NCBI GenBank assembly: GCA_034435955.1
Contig: DAOTWA010000015.1
Span: forward strand, 1 to 29,128
From: DAOTWA01 sp034435955
GTDB lineage: Bacteria > Chloroflexota > Anaerolineae > Anaerolineales > Anaerolineaceae
Direction: 5' to 3'
Length of the DNA stretch: 29,128 nt
In this document: positions 1 through 7,025 of the stretch, piece by piece
Position numbering within the stretch: the stretch's first letter is position 1
How the letters are laid out: the number at the start of each line of letters is the position of its first letter
Program-made: the position numbers and the translations under genes
Notes under the pieces: model-generated
The model's database searches: none
Told to the model about the DNA's origin: nothing
What the model saw: only the letters and a program-made list of their open reading frames with translations

Positions 1-89
1 AGTCCGCCAATGAAAAAAATGGCGAATTGAATGAGGAGGCGCCAGAAGGCGCGCAGGCGGCGCTCTTCTGGATTAACGAATAGATTCAT
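1..89 (-). CDS. N-terminus of a CPBP-like membrane protease (partial)
   Basis: An ATG at 89 on the minus strand opens a frame that runs off the window edge after 29 codons. It reads MNLFVNPEERRLRAFWRLL and continues into a hydrophobic stretch. A short 'NxxxRLRAxWRLL' lead-in before the first membrane helix is typical of CPBP (Abi) family intramembrane proteases, which are multi-pass enzymes with a glutamate-based active site. None of the catalytic motifs is inside the window, so the family call rests only on this lead-in. GGAGAG lies about 9 nt upstream of the ATG, and a TATAAT lies at 124-129 on the same strand. The gene follows treS in the same direction but seems to have its own promoter. 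Confidence 0.5.
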   Translation of the reverse strand, partial: MNLFVNPEERRLRAFWRLLIQFAIFFIGG

Positions 90-123
90 CCGTAAGCACT
101 CTCCGCTTGCAGCGGTTTATTGT

Positions 124-129
124 ATTATA
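124..129 (-). promoter_or_regulatory. Candidate -10 box for the partial CPBP-like gene
   Basis: A perfect TATAAT reads on the minus strand about 35 nt upstream of the ATG at 89 and just after the treS stop codon. No good -35 hexamer is visible at 16-18 nt, so this is a candidate only. A small CCGCT/AGCGG hairpin lies in the intended leader (about 101-116). Confidence 0.35.
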
Positions 130-143
130 TCCCCCCTGGCCGA

Positions 144-1775
144 TCAGGTCTTTATTTCCCACCAGTGATACGCGAAAGGCGCCAGGCGAACGGCCAGCTT
201 TTCTCCATGGTAGAAGACATACTCGGCGCCGGTGAGCAGATCGTGGGCAGTGAGAGGCATGCCAGCACCCACGTCCACCTCGATGTCTTGCGCGGAAGCG
301 CTCAGGTTGTGCAAGGCCAGAATGCGCTGGCCGGGGATCTCACGCCAGGCGGCGGCCACACTTGTATTTTCCACCTCTGCCCAGCGCAGGGAGCCGTGCG
401 CCAGGGCTGGGGCAGATTTTCGCACCGCGATCAGGTGGCGGAGGCGGTTGAGAAGAGATAGCGAATCCCGCATCTGATCGTGGACGTTGACGACGTGCGG
501 CCCGTATTCCTCGCTGGAGATCACCGGCAGATACAGCTTCTCGGCGGGAGCGGTGGAAAAACCGGCGTTGGGGCCGCTGTCCCACTGCATGGGGGTGCGG
601 ACGCCGTCACGGTCGTCCAGCCAGATGTTGTCGCCCATGCCGATCTCATCGCCGTAATAGAGGATAGGCGAACCCGGCAGCGTGAAAAGCAGCGAGTAGG
701 CCAGCTCTATTTTTGCGCGCTGGCCGTCCAGCAGGGGGGCCAACCGCCGGCGGATGCCCAGGTTCAGGCGCATACGTGGATCGGGCGCATACTCGGCCCA
801 CATCCACTCACGCTCCTTGTCGGTCACCATCTCAAGAGTAAGTTCGTCGTGATTGCGCAGGAAGGTGCACCACTGACAGCCGGCAGGGATGGCGGGCGTG
901 CGCGCAAGGATGCTTACGATGGGGGTCACATCACCCAGACGAAGCGCCATGAAGATGCGCGGCATAACCGGGAAATGGAAAGCCATGTGGAATTCGTCGC
1001 CGTCGCCGAAATAGGCGCGTACATCCTCCGGCCACTGATTGGCTTCGGCCAGCAGGATGCGCCCGGGATAATGCTCGTCCATGAAGCGGCGCATTTCTTT
1101 CAAGAAAGCGTGCGTCTCGGGCAGATTCTCGCAGTTGGTGCCCTCGCGCTCGAAGAGATAGGGGACGGCATCGGCGCGGAAGCCGTCAATGCCCTGGTCC
1201 AGCCAGAACTTCATGACGTTCAGCATCTCGGCCCTCACGGCCGGATTATCGTAGTTCAGGTCGGGCTGGCAGGGATAGAAGCGGTGCCAGTAATACTGGC
1301 CAGCCTGCGGATCCCAGGTCCAATTGGATTTCTGCGTGTCGACGAAGATGATGCGGGCCTCTTTGTACTTCTGATCGCTGTCGCTCCACACGTAATAATC
1401 GCGGTAAGGGGAAGAGCGGCTGGAGCGCGCCGCCTGGAACCAGGGATGGCGGTCCGAGGTGTGGTTGAGCACCAGGTCGGCGATGATGCGAATGCCGCGC
1501 CTGTGGGCCTCATCCACCAGGCGTTTAAAGTCAGCCACGCTGCCGTATTCGGGCATGATGGTGTAGTAGTCGGAGATGTCGTAGCCGTCATCGCACATGG
1601 GCGATGAGTAGATCGGCAGGAGCCACAGGCAGGTGACGCCCAGATATTGGAGGTAATCGAGCTTTTCGATCAACCCGGGCAGATCGCCTTGACCGTCGCC
1701 GTTGCTGTCGTAGAAGGCGCGGACGTAGACTTCATAAAAGATAGCGTCCTTATACCAGAGTGCATCTTCTGTCAT
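144..1775 (-). CDS. treS: Trehalose synthase (maltose alpha-D-glucosyltransferase), GH13
   Basis: This 543-residue GH13 enzyme is expected to interconvert maltose and trehalose in the cytoplasm. The (beta/alpha)8 barrel motifs are in order: DLVLNH (Asp100, His105), GFRADAVPYLFEREGTNCEN (nucleophile Asp202), LLAEANQWPE (acid/base Glu244) and FLRNHDE (Asp310). The REGTNCENLPETH segment after the nucleophile is the hallmark of TreS rather than ordinary alpha-amylases or oligo-1,6-glucosidases. It has the length of a stand-alone TreS, with no fused maltokinase. The ATG at 1775 lacks a strong Shine-Dalgarno, but the protein begins in the usual place (ALWYKDAIFYEVYVRAF). It lies 71 bp after the malG-type permease gene on the same strand, so the imported sugar is probably maltose, trehalose or a related glucoside. 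Confidence 0.9.
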   Translation of the reverse strand: MTEDALWYKDAIFYEVYVRAFYDSNGDGQGDLPGLIEKLDYLQYLGVTCLWLLPIYSSPMCDDGYDISDYYTIMPEYGSVADFKRLVDEAHRRGIRIIADLVLNHTSDRHPWFQAARSSRSSPYRDYYVWSDSDQKYKEARIIFVDTQKSNWTWDPQAGQYYWHRFYPCQPDLNYDNPAVRAEMLNVMKFWLDQGIDGFRADAVPYLFEREGTNCENLPETHAFLKEMRRFMDEHYPGRILLAEANQWPEDVRAYFGDGDEFHMAFHFPVMPRIFMALRLGDVTPIVSILARTPAIPAGCQWCTFLRNHDELTLEMVTDKEREWMWAEYAPDPRMRLNLGIRRRLAPLLDGQRAKIELAYSLLFTLPGSPILYYGDEIGMGDNIWLDDRDGVRTPMQWDSGPNAGFSTAPAEKLYLPVISSEEYGPHVVNVHDQMRDSLSLLNRLRHLIAVRKSAPALAHGSLRWAEVENTSVAAAWREIPGQRILALHNLSASAQDIEVDVGAGMPLTAHDLLTGAEYVFYHGEKLAVRLAPFAYHWWEIKT

Positions 1776-1846
1776 AGAGGATATCGAAGAATTGAATTAT
1801 TGACGATCATCACAAATCTTTATACCGGATGCGAGACCGCCGGATT

Positions 1847-3031
1847 CTAACCCTTGACCGAGCCAGCCAGCAAGCCGCGCACGAAATAGCGCTGGAAGGC
1901 GAAGAATACGATCAGGGGCAGGATCAAGGAGAGGAATGCCGAGGCGGTCAGCAACTGCCAGCCGGCGCCCAGGGAGGTAACCATGTTGCTGATCTGATAG
2001 GTAAGAACCGGCGTCGTGCCGCCCAGGAAGACCAGAGCAACGAGCAGGTCGTTCCAGACCCACAGGAATTGGAAGATACCCAGGGCGGCGACAGCCGGCA
2101 TGGAGAGGGGCAGGGCCATGCGCAGGAAGGCGGTCCAATGGGAGGCGCCATCCAGATAAGCCGATTCGAACAAATCCCGCGGCAGTGAGCCGAGGAAGTT
2201 GCGCATCAGATAGATGGCGTAAGGCAAACCGAAGCCGGTATGGAACAACCACACGCCCAAGAAGGTCCCGTTCAGACCGAGCTGGGCGTAAATGCGGGAG
2301 ATAGGCACCAGGGTCATCTGCAGTGGGATGACCTGCAAGCCCACCAGGATGCCGAACATCACCTGACGGCCTTTGAAATCGAACCAGGCGAAGGCGTAAG
2401 CCGCGAAGGCGGCAAACAGGATGGGCAGGATTGTGGCCGGTATGGTCACGATGACGCTGTTGATAAAAGCCCGGCCGATGCCGCGAGGGTTGAGCAGGTC
2501 GCTCAGGTCGCAATGCAGGTCGCTGGACTGAGTGTGGTTGGCGCAATCGGATTGATACGTAGCCGTGCCGCGGTAACCCATCAGGGCGTCGATGTAATTG
2601 CTCAGCGTGAAGCGCGGGATACGCTCGACGCCGGAGATGTTTTTCAGATATACGGCTATCTGGGCAGTCTGATTCTCGTTGGGGAGTGGTTTTCCCTGCA
2701 TGTGCGGCTGCCCGTTGAAATCCGCGCGTAAGGCCGCCAGGAGCTGGAGTGAGCGGGAAAACTGGTTGACCAGTTTGGGGTCGGTGAGGTTGGCGGCGGG
2801 GATGGCCTTGCCGTCATTTCCATGGCACGCGGCGCAGAACTGTTTGTATTCTCTCGAGCCGGGAGTTGCGCCAAAGGCGGTCCACCAGCCGGAGGTGTTA
2901 ATGGCCTGGATGGGTCGGAAGGAGGTGACCAGCAAACCGAGGGTAGGGATGATCCAGATCAGGCACAAGCCGATGATCACCAGATGGAGCGGGATACGCT
3001 GAATGAGAACGACCAGTTTCGGGGGGTTCAT
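1847..3031 (-). CDS. MalG-type ABC sugar permease with an inserted c-type cytochrome domain (module 1)
   Basis: This 394-residue membrane subunit belongs to a carbohydrate importer (CUT1, MalG type). Helix 1 spans about 14-37 and ends in SFRP. The remaining helices begin near 188, and the coupling EAA loop is at about 289-312 (ESAYLDGASHWTAF). The C-terminus RYFVRGLLAGSVKG is typical of MalG. Between GWWTAF (48-53) and RFTLSNYIDAL (140-150) lie about 85 extra residues carrying CAACH (66-70) and a possible axial Met (111), which is a class I cytochrome c. Another insertion of about 25 residues at 152-180 holds Cys163 and Cys174. The paralogue at 7026-7922 has neither insertion. The ATG overlaps the upstream permease stop by 4 bp. 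Membership in the permease family is secure; heme loading and its purpose are inference. Confidence 0.93.
   Translation of the reverse strand: MNPPKLVVLIQRIPLHLVIIGLCLIWIIPTLGLLVTSFRPIQAINTSGWWTAFGATPGSREYKQFCAACHGNDGKAIPAANLTDPKLVNQFSRSLQLLAALRADFNGQPHMQGKPLPNENQTAQIAVYLKNISGVERIPRFTLSNYIDALMGYRGTATYQSDCANHTQSSDLHCDLSDLLNPRGIGRAFINSVIVTIPATILPILFAAFAAYAFAWFDFKGRQVMFGILVGLQVIPLQMTLVPISRIYAQLGLNGTFLGVWLFHTGFGLPYAIYLMRNFLGSLPRDLFESAYLDGASHWTAFLRMALPLSMPAVAALGIFQFLWVWNDLLVALVFLGGTTPVLTYQISNMVTSLGAGWQLLTASAFLSLILPLIVFFAFQRYFVRGLLAGSVKG
2618..2872 (-). other. Inserted cytochrome c domain within the MalG-type permease
   Basis: This segment encodes residues 54-138 of the permease. It contains FCAACHGNDGKAIPAANL (heme-attaching Cys66 and Cys69, proximal His70, followed by the GxDGK and Pro-containing stretch usual in mono-heme class I cytochromes). 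After a helix (FSRSLQLLAALRADF) come PHMQGKPL (candidate distal ligand Met111) and a final helix, TAQIAVYLKNISG, matching the usual 'ls..ei..l..Yl' end. The CAACH codons are at 2822-2836. The fold lies just after helix 1 of an N-in permease. That places it outside the cytoplasm, the compartment in which c-heme is attached. Confidence 0.88.
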
Positions 3032-3990
3032 CGCGAGGCCTCCTGTTCCAGGAAACGACGGATGTTCATGTAAACGAAAGGCAGGATGACGATCACCAGG
3101 ACGACTGCCACGGCTGTGCCCCGCCCGGTCTGGAAGTTGGTGTACATCTCACGGTACATGCGCAGGGCGATAACGTCCGTGCCGTAATTACCGCCGGTCA
3201 TCACATAGACGATATCGAACAGCTTCAAGACGTTGATCACCATGGTGGTCACCACGACGGTGATGGTGGGGGCAATGGTGGGCACCATGATGCGGAAAAA
3301 CACCTGCCATTCGTTGGCTCCATCCACCCGCGAAGCTTCGAGCATCTCCACCGGAACGGCTTTCAACGCCGCGGCCAGGATGGTCATGCAGAAACCGGTC
3401 CAGATCCATACCCCCACCACAATCAGGGCGAGGGTATTGACCTGCGGCACCGTCAGCCAGGAGACTGGCTGGAAGCCAAGGGCGGTGAGGATCGCGTTAA
3501 GGATGCCGATTTGCGTGCCGCCGGTGCCATAGGCGTAAACGAATTTCCAGATGACGCCTGCGCCGACGAATGAGATGGCCATAGGAGCAAAAATAATCGA
3601 TTTGGCCACTGTTTCGTAGCGCACGCGATCGGCCAGCACGGCGAAGATCAGCCCAAAGATGACCGTGCCGCTGACCATGAACAGGATCCATTTGATGTTG
3701 TTGCCGAAAGAGGAAACCCAAAAGGAGTTCCAGATCGCACCGGGCGAGCTGAAGTCCAGCTCGGCGGTAAGAACGTAGCGGTAGTTTTCGAAGATGCCCC
3801 AACAGGGCTGTCCCTTAATGCACGAGGTAGCGGCCGAGCCAGTGCCATCGGCGTTCTGGAAGCTCAGATATATCGTATTGAACATCGGGTAAACAATAAA
3901 AAATGCCATCACCAGGATGGCGGGGGCGAGATAAAACCAAGGGATAACACGGCCTTGCTTCATGATCTGGGGGACAGGTTGCGCAGCCAT
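3028..3990 (-). CDS. MalF-type ABC sugar permease (module 1)
   Basis: This 320-residue membrane subunit of a CUT1 importer pairs with the MalG-type subunit encoded immediately downstream (ATGA overlap). Helix 1 is at about 17-38 (WFYLAPAILVMAFFIVYPMF). The cytoplasmic EAA loop for ATPase contact is at about 218-238 (EASRVDGANEWQVFFRIMVP), and MTGG lies near 264. The first outer loop is longer than in the paralogue at 7919-8902 and carries Cys57 and Cys63 (TSCIKGQPCW). The start is well supported by GGAGGTGG a few bases before the ATG. It follows the binding-protein gene after a 162-bp gap containing two strong hairpins, which suggests lower expression than the binding protein. Confidence 0.93.
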   Translation of the reverse strand: MAAQPVPQIMKQGRVIPWFYLAPAILVMAFFIVYPMFNTIYLSFQNADGTGSAATSCIKGQPCWGIFENYRYVLTAELDFSSPGAIWNSFWVSSFGNNIKWILFMVSGTVIFGLIFAVLADRVRYETVAKSIIFAPMAISFVGAGVIWKFVYAYGTGGTQIGILNAILTALGFQPVSWLTVPQVNTLALIVVGVWIWTGFCMTILAAALKAVPVEMLEASRVDGANEWQVFFRIMVPTIAPTITVVVTTMVINVLKLFDIVYVMTGGNYGTDVIALRMYREMYTNFQTGRGTAVAVVLVIVILPFVYMNIRRFLEQEASR

Positions 3991-4049
3991 AAACCACCTC
4001 CGATCATTGATTGCCGGACTTCAGCGAAAAGAAAATGATGGACTTGCCC

Positions 4050-4080
4050 GGCGTTTGGCGGCTTGATGCCGCCAAACGCC
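4050..4080 (-). repeat. Strong intercistronic hairpin (13-bp stem), SBP1-malF1 gap
   Basis: GGCGTTTGGCGGC at 4050-4062 and its exact reverse complement at 4068-4080 are separated by a 5-nt loop. It lies between the binding-protein stop (4153) and the permease start (3990). No U-tract follows on the minus strand, so RNA stabilisation or a processing block is more likely than a classical terminator. Confidence 0.7.
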
Positions 4081-4103
4081 GCCCGATCGTGGTCATAAAG
4101 AGG

Positions 4104-4134
4104 GGCTTTGCGGGCAAATTTCGCCCGCAAAGCC
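4104..4134 (-). repeat. Strong intercistronic hairpin (12-bp stem), SBP1-malF1 gap
   Basis: GGCTTTGCGGGC at 4104-4115 and its exact reverse complement at 4123-4134 are separated by a 7-nt loop. It is the first structure met by RNA polymerase after the binding-protein stop codon. A short CUCUUUA follows the stem in the transcript, so partial termination is possible. Together with the hairpin at 4050-4080 it resembles the malE-malF intercistronic palindromes known from enterobacteria in position, not in sequence. Confidence 0.7.
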
Positions 4135-4152
4135 TGCAGGAACCCCGGGAGG

Positions 4153-5532
4153 TTATTGTTTTACGGCCTGCGCCTGGGCGGTTGCCAACGTGTTGAGGAT
4201 CGTGTCCAGGTTACCACCGTTGATGTAGTCAATGATGCCCTTCCACAGGGTATTGTTGAAGCCGCCTGGGACGACGTCGCCGACCGAAGGCACGACTTCT
4301 TTCGCGCTGTAGAGCAATTCAGCCTTCTTCTTCAAGAGCGGGTCGGTGTAACCGGCGGCGCCGGCCGAATTGGGTGTCAGATCAAAGCCGACCTCGGCCC
4401 ATTTCTTACCGCCAACGTCACTGCTCAGGTACTCGATCAGAGCTTTCACCGCCGGCTTGTTGCTGAAGGACATCATCCAGTCCCAACCGACCTGCATGCC
4501 CTGGGCGCCGGGGACGAGGAAGAAGTCGTAGTCGTCCGGGTATTTCAGGTTGGGGAACTGGGCAGCGATGGCCCCGCCAGCGAAGCCAGATTGGCGCACC
4601 ATCATCGCCTGAGGGGGATCCAGGAAAGGCTTGTAGATGGCATCCAGGAAGGCGGTCGAAAGGGTGCCCTGAGCTCCACCCACGTCGTATTTTGGATCAG
4701 CAGCCCACTTGCCGTAAGTCTGGAAGGCCGTCTTGACGCCCGGGTCATTGTAGGGTATGGAACCGTCGATCAACCCACGGATGAAAGCGGGGCCCTTCTG
4801 AACCAGCATGATGTCTTCGATGAAGTCCGCGCCGGTCCAGCCGGTGGCATCGCCGCTCTCGAAGCCGGTCGACCACGGCACTTTGCCATCGCTGACCATC
4901 TTCTCCACCAGGGCATTCAGCTCATCCCAGGTAGTCGGCACCGTATAGCCGAACGCTTTAAAGTTGACCGGGCTGTACCAGATAATGGTCTTGATGTCCG
5001 TCTTGACAGGCAGACCCAGCCAAACTCCGTCGACCGATCCAGCCGACTTCCACGAATCCGAGTAATTGGCGGCATTGACACCCAGGTCGGTCATGGGGAC
5101 GAGCTTGTCCTTATATTGCTTGAGGGTGGTCACCTGCCAGAAGGCAATATCCGGCGGCGTGCCAGCCTTGACCCGAGTGTCCAGCAAACCCTGGTCGCGG
5201 GTGGACTCGGGTTTGAGTACGATTCCGCAGGCATCCACCAAAGGCTGGAGGATTTTCATCAAGTTTTGTTCCTCGGTGCCGGACCATTGGTAGAGCATTG
5301 AGATGGTGTCGCCTTTTTGTGCACCCGCGCAGTCGATGGCGGCAGCCGGGGCAGTGGTGGCCGCCTGGGTGGGGGCAGTGGTTGGCGCTTCAGTCGCCGG
5401 AGGCGTGGTGGGGGCTTCGGTGGCCGGCGGCTGGGTGGGAGCGGTGGTCGGCGTGGCCGCTGGGGCGCAGGCGGCGATCGCCATTGCGCCGATCACCAGA
5501 ACGGACAGTGAGAACCACAAACGCTTGTTCAT
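4153..5532 (-). CDS. Extracellular sugar-binding lipoprotein (module 1)
   Basis: This 459-residue solute-binding protein belongs to the family-1 extracellular binding proteins, which deliver sugar to the permease pair encoded next. A lipoprotein signal peptide (MNKRLWFSLSVLVIGAMAIA) ends at the lipobox Cys22. A Thr/Pro/Ala-rich tether follows to about residue 65 (PATEAPTTPPATEAPTT), as is common in monoderm-like Chloroflexota. The mature domain then starts (KGDTISMLYQWSGTEEQNLM). GTPPDIAFWQ and VWLGLPVKTDIKTIIWYSP fit the family. A Shine-Dalgarno (AGGAGGAG) sits about 10 nt upstream. The signal peptide is nearly identical to that of the second binding protein at 8963-10444, supporting duplication. 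The substrate is inferred from the neighbouring treS. Confidence 0.92.
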   Translation of the reverse strand: MNKRLWFSLSVLVIGAMAIAACAPAATPTTAPTQPPATEAPTTPPATEAPTTAPTQAATTAPAAAIDCAGAQKGDTISMLYQWSGTEEQNLMKILQPLVDACGIVLKPESTRDQGLLDTRVKAGTPPDIAFWQVTTLKQYKDKLVPMTDLGVNAANYSDSWKSAGSVDGVWLGLPVKTDIKTIIWYSPVNFKAFGYTVPTTWDELNALVEKMVSDGKVPWSTGFESGDATGWTGADFIEDIMLVQKGPAFIRGLIDGSIPYNDPGVKTAFQTYGKWAADPKYDVGGAQGTLSTAFLDAIYKPFLDPPQAMMVRQSGFAGGAIAAQFPNLKYPDDYDFFLVPGAQGMQVGWDWMMSFSNKPAVKALIEYLSSDVGGKKWAEVGFDLTPNSAGAAGYTDPLLKKKAELLYSAKEVVPSVGDVVPGGFNNTLWKGIIDYINGGNLDTILNTLATAQAQAVKQ

Positions 5533-5604
5533 CTTCTCGTACTCCTCCTGAGGATCTCTCCTCCATCAATCTGCAATTCGGTTGGTCGAGTAACGCCTGG
5601 TGGC

Positions 5605-5635
5605 TGCGCCAGGGTGCTGGCACCCTGATGGCGCA
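5605..5635 (-). repeat. Hairpin in the lacI-SBP1 intergenic region
   Basis: TGCGCCA plus GGGTGC (5605-5617) pairs with GCACCC (5620-5625) and TGGCGCA (5629-5635), leaving a 3-nt bulge and a 2-nt apical loop. A second, smaller perfect hairpin (CCTCAGA/TCTGAGG, 5642-5660) lies just upstream in the direction of transcription. Both sit in the 211-bp gap between the regulator and the binding-protein gene. No U-tract follows, so they are probably leader or RNA-stability elements. Confidence 0.5.
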
Positions 5636-5743
5636 CCCGCTCCTCAGAATTTCTCTGAGGTATCGCTGAAATCTGTCGATTCGCTCACCTCCTTTACACG
5701 GGATCAAGTGCGGCGTCTCGAACAGCAGGGAGGAATGGCCTGT

Positions 5744-6769
5744 TCAGGCACCGCTGGATTGGCGGACGACCAGCTCAGTGTCCAGGATGACCTGGTTTTG
5801 CTGCGGCATTTGGCCGTCGATCATGGGAATCAGCATCTCACAGGCCTTCCGCGCCAGCTCGATGGCCGGCAAGCGGACGGTCGTGAGCGGCGGCTCGACG
5901 TATCTCGCCATGGGCACGTCGTCAAAGCCCACCAGGGCGACGTCGCGCGGCACGGACAGGCCTGCCTCGCGCAGCGCGCCCAGCGCGCCGATTGCGACGA
6001 CATCGCTGGCGACGAAGGCTGCGTCGAAGGTTTCCCCCGAAGCCAGCAGATCTTTCATCTGCTGGTAACCGCTCTCCAAGGTAAAATCCCCATAGCGTAC
6101 CAGGCGGTCTTCGTAAGGGATTCCGCCCGCTTCCAGGGCGCGGCGGTAGCCTTCCAGACGCTGGCCCGTAGTGGAGTACTGCGGTTGGGCGTGGGTGATG
6201 CAAGCGATGCGCCTGTGGCCCAGTTGGACCAGGTGGGCGACGGCTTTCTCGGCCGCTGCGATGTTATCCACGTCGACCGAGTAGAAAGAACTGCCGGGGA
6301 GCTGTCCCAACAAAACGGTCGGGAAACCATCCTCATCCAGGGCGCGCAGCGCTTCATCGTCGAAACGGGGACCAGAAAGGATGATGCCGTCGATGCGCTT
6401 GGACCAGACCAGTTCCAGGTAGGTGTCGCGGTGATCGAGGTCTTCGACAACTTCCAGAAGCAGGCGCATCTGGTGACGCTGAGTCACTTCGATTAAACCG
6501 TACAGGATTTGGTTGAGAAAAGTGTCCGAAGCGATGTGGCCGGGGCTGCGGGTGAGCACCAGGCCGATGATTTTGGTGCGCTGGCCGACCAGCGCCTGGG
6601 CGCTGGCGTTTGGCACGTACCCCAGGTCATGGGCGGCTTTCAACACGCGCTGGCGCGTCTCTTCGGTGATTTGCACACCTTCGATATGATTGAGGACGAA
6701 GGAGACGGTGGTACGGGATACGCCTGCGCGGTCAGCGACCATCTGGCTGGTGACCTTTTTGGGGCTCAC
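5744..6769 (-). CDS. LacI-family transcriptional regulator
   Basis: This 341-residue repressor-type regulator has an N-terminal helix-turn-helix (TSQMVADRAGVSRTTVSFVL, about residues 8-27). The hinge region follows (RVLKAAHDLGYVPNASAQAL), and then a periplasmic-binding-protein-like effector domain that starts KIIGLVLTR and contains VGFDDVPMARYVEPPLTTV. The start is GTG at 6769, with GGAGG about 8 nt upstream. It lies between two sugar ABC modules and upstream of treS, so its effector is probably a sugar or sugar phosphate from that pathway. Its own promoter holds two perfect palindromes between the -10 box and the ribosome-binding site, which predicts autoregulation and control of the downstream module if the two are co-transcribed. 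Confidence 0.93.
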   Translation of the reverse strand: MSPKKVTSQMVADRAGVSRTTVSFVLNHIEGVQITEETRQRVLKAAHDLGYVPNASAQALVGQRTKIIGLVLTRSPGHIASDTFLNQILYGLIEVTQRHQMRLLLEVVEDLDHRDTYLELVWSKRIDGIILSGPRFDDEALRALDEDGFPTVLLGQLPGSSFYSVDVDNIAAAEKAVAHLVQLGHRRIACITHAQPQYSTTGQRLEGYRRALEAGGIPYEDRLVRYGDFTLESGYQQMKDLLASGETFDAAFVASDVVAIGALGALREAGLSVPRDVALVGFDDVPMARYVEPPLTTVRLPAIELARKACEMLIPMIDGQMPQQNQVILDTELVVRQSSGA

Positions 6770-6785
6770 CCACTACCCTCCTAAT

Positions 6786-6797
6786 TAACACGTGTTA
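6786..6797. promoter_or_regulatory. Candidate LacI-family operator O2
   Basis: TAACACGTGTTA is a perfect 12-bp palindrome with the central CG typical of LacI-family operators. It lies downstream of the predicted start site (about 6806, minus strand) and before the regulator's ribosome-binding site. Its centre is 13 bp from that of O1. Confidence 0.7.
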
Positions 6798-6798
6798 G

Positions 6799-6810
6799 TA
6801 ACGCGCGTTA
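6799..6810. promoter_or_regulatory. Candidate LacI-family operator O1
   Basis: TAACGCGCGTTA is a second perfect 12-bp palindrome centred on CG. It overlaps the predicted transcription start just downstream of the -10 box, an ideal place for repression. O1 and O2 share TAAC-n-CG-n-GTTA. Confidence 0.7.
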
Positions 6811-6812
6811 AT

Positions 6813-6841
6813 AGTATAGCAACTCTTATTAAGAGAGTCAA
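6813..6841 (-). promoter_or_regulatory. lacI promoter, near-consensus sigma-70 type
   Basis: On the minus strand TTGACT (6841-6836), a 17-nt spacer and TATACT (6818-6813) form a near-consensus promoter. The spacer is itself palindromic (CTCTTA-A-TAAGAG at 6823-6835). The two operators follow directly. This is the strongest promoter on the minus strand of the sugar locus. Confidence 0.8.
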
Positions 6842-7025
6842 TAGGTTTTGGAGAAAAACTTCTATTTTTCGCCCTATTTTTGTGTGATTCAATTAAACCT
6901 GAATAAATCCACCCAGACTTTATGGCTAATTTATCCTCAGTTTAAGCGCCCATTAAGCCGCTTTTGCGGTCCTGGTTTGCGTATGCCAGTTCGCATCGAA
7001 GATCGCCGGGGGGCAAAAGGCGTCA

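Noticed and set aside
480..1607. Plus-strand open frame of 375 codons opposite treS
   Set aside because: It is antisense to an intact TreS with all GH13 motifs. Its translation is rich in Val, His, Gly and Gln with no domain, as expected of a shadow frame in GC-rich DNA.
1847..3031. Cytochrome segment as a frameshift or two-gene assembly error
   Set aside because: The frame is continuous through the insertion. Both flanks align with the paralogous permease without loss of residues, and there is no start codon with ribosome-binding site or stop at the borders. An assembly chimera would be unlikely to keep frame and topology at both joins.
4108..5301. Plus-strand open frame of 397 codons opposite the module-1 binding protein
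   Set aside because: Antisense to a complete lipoprotein gene with signal peptide and ribosome-binding site; no domain seen.
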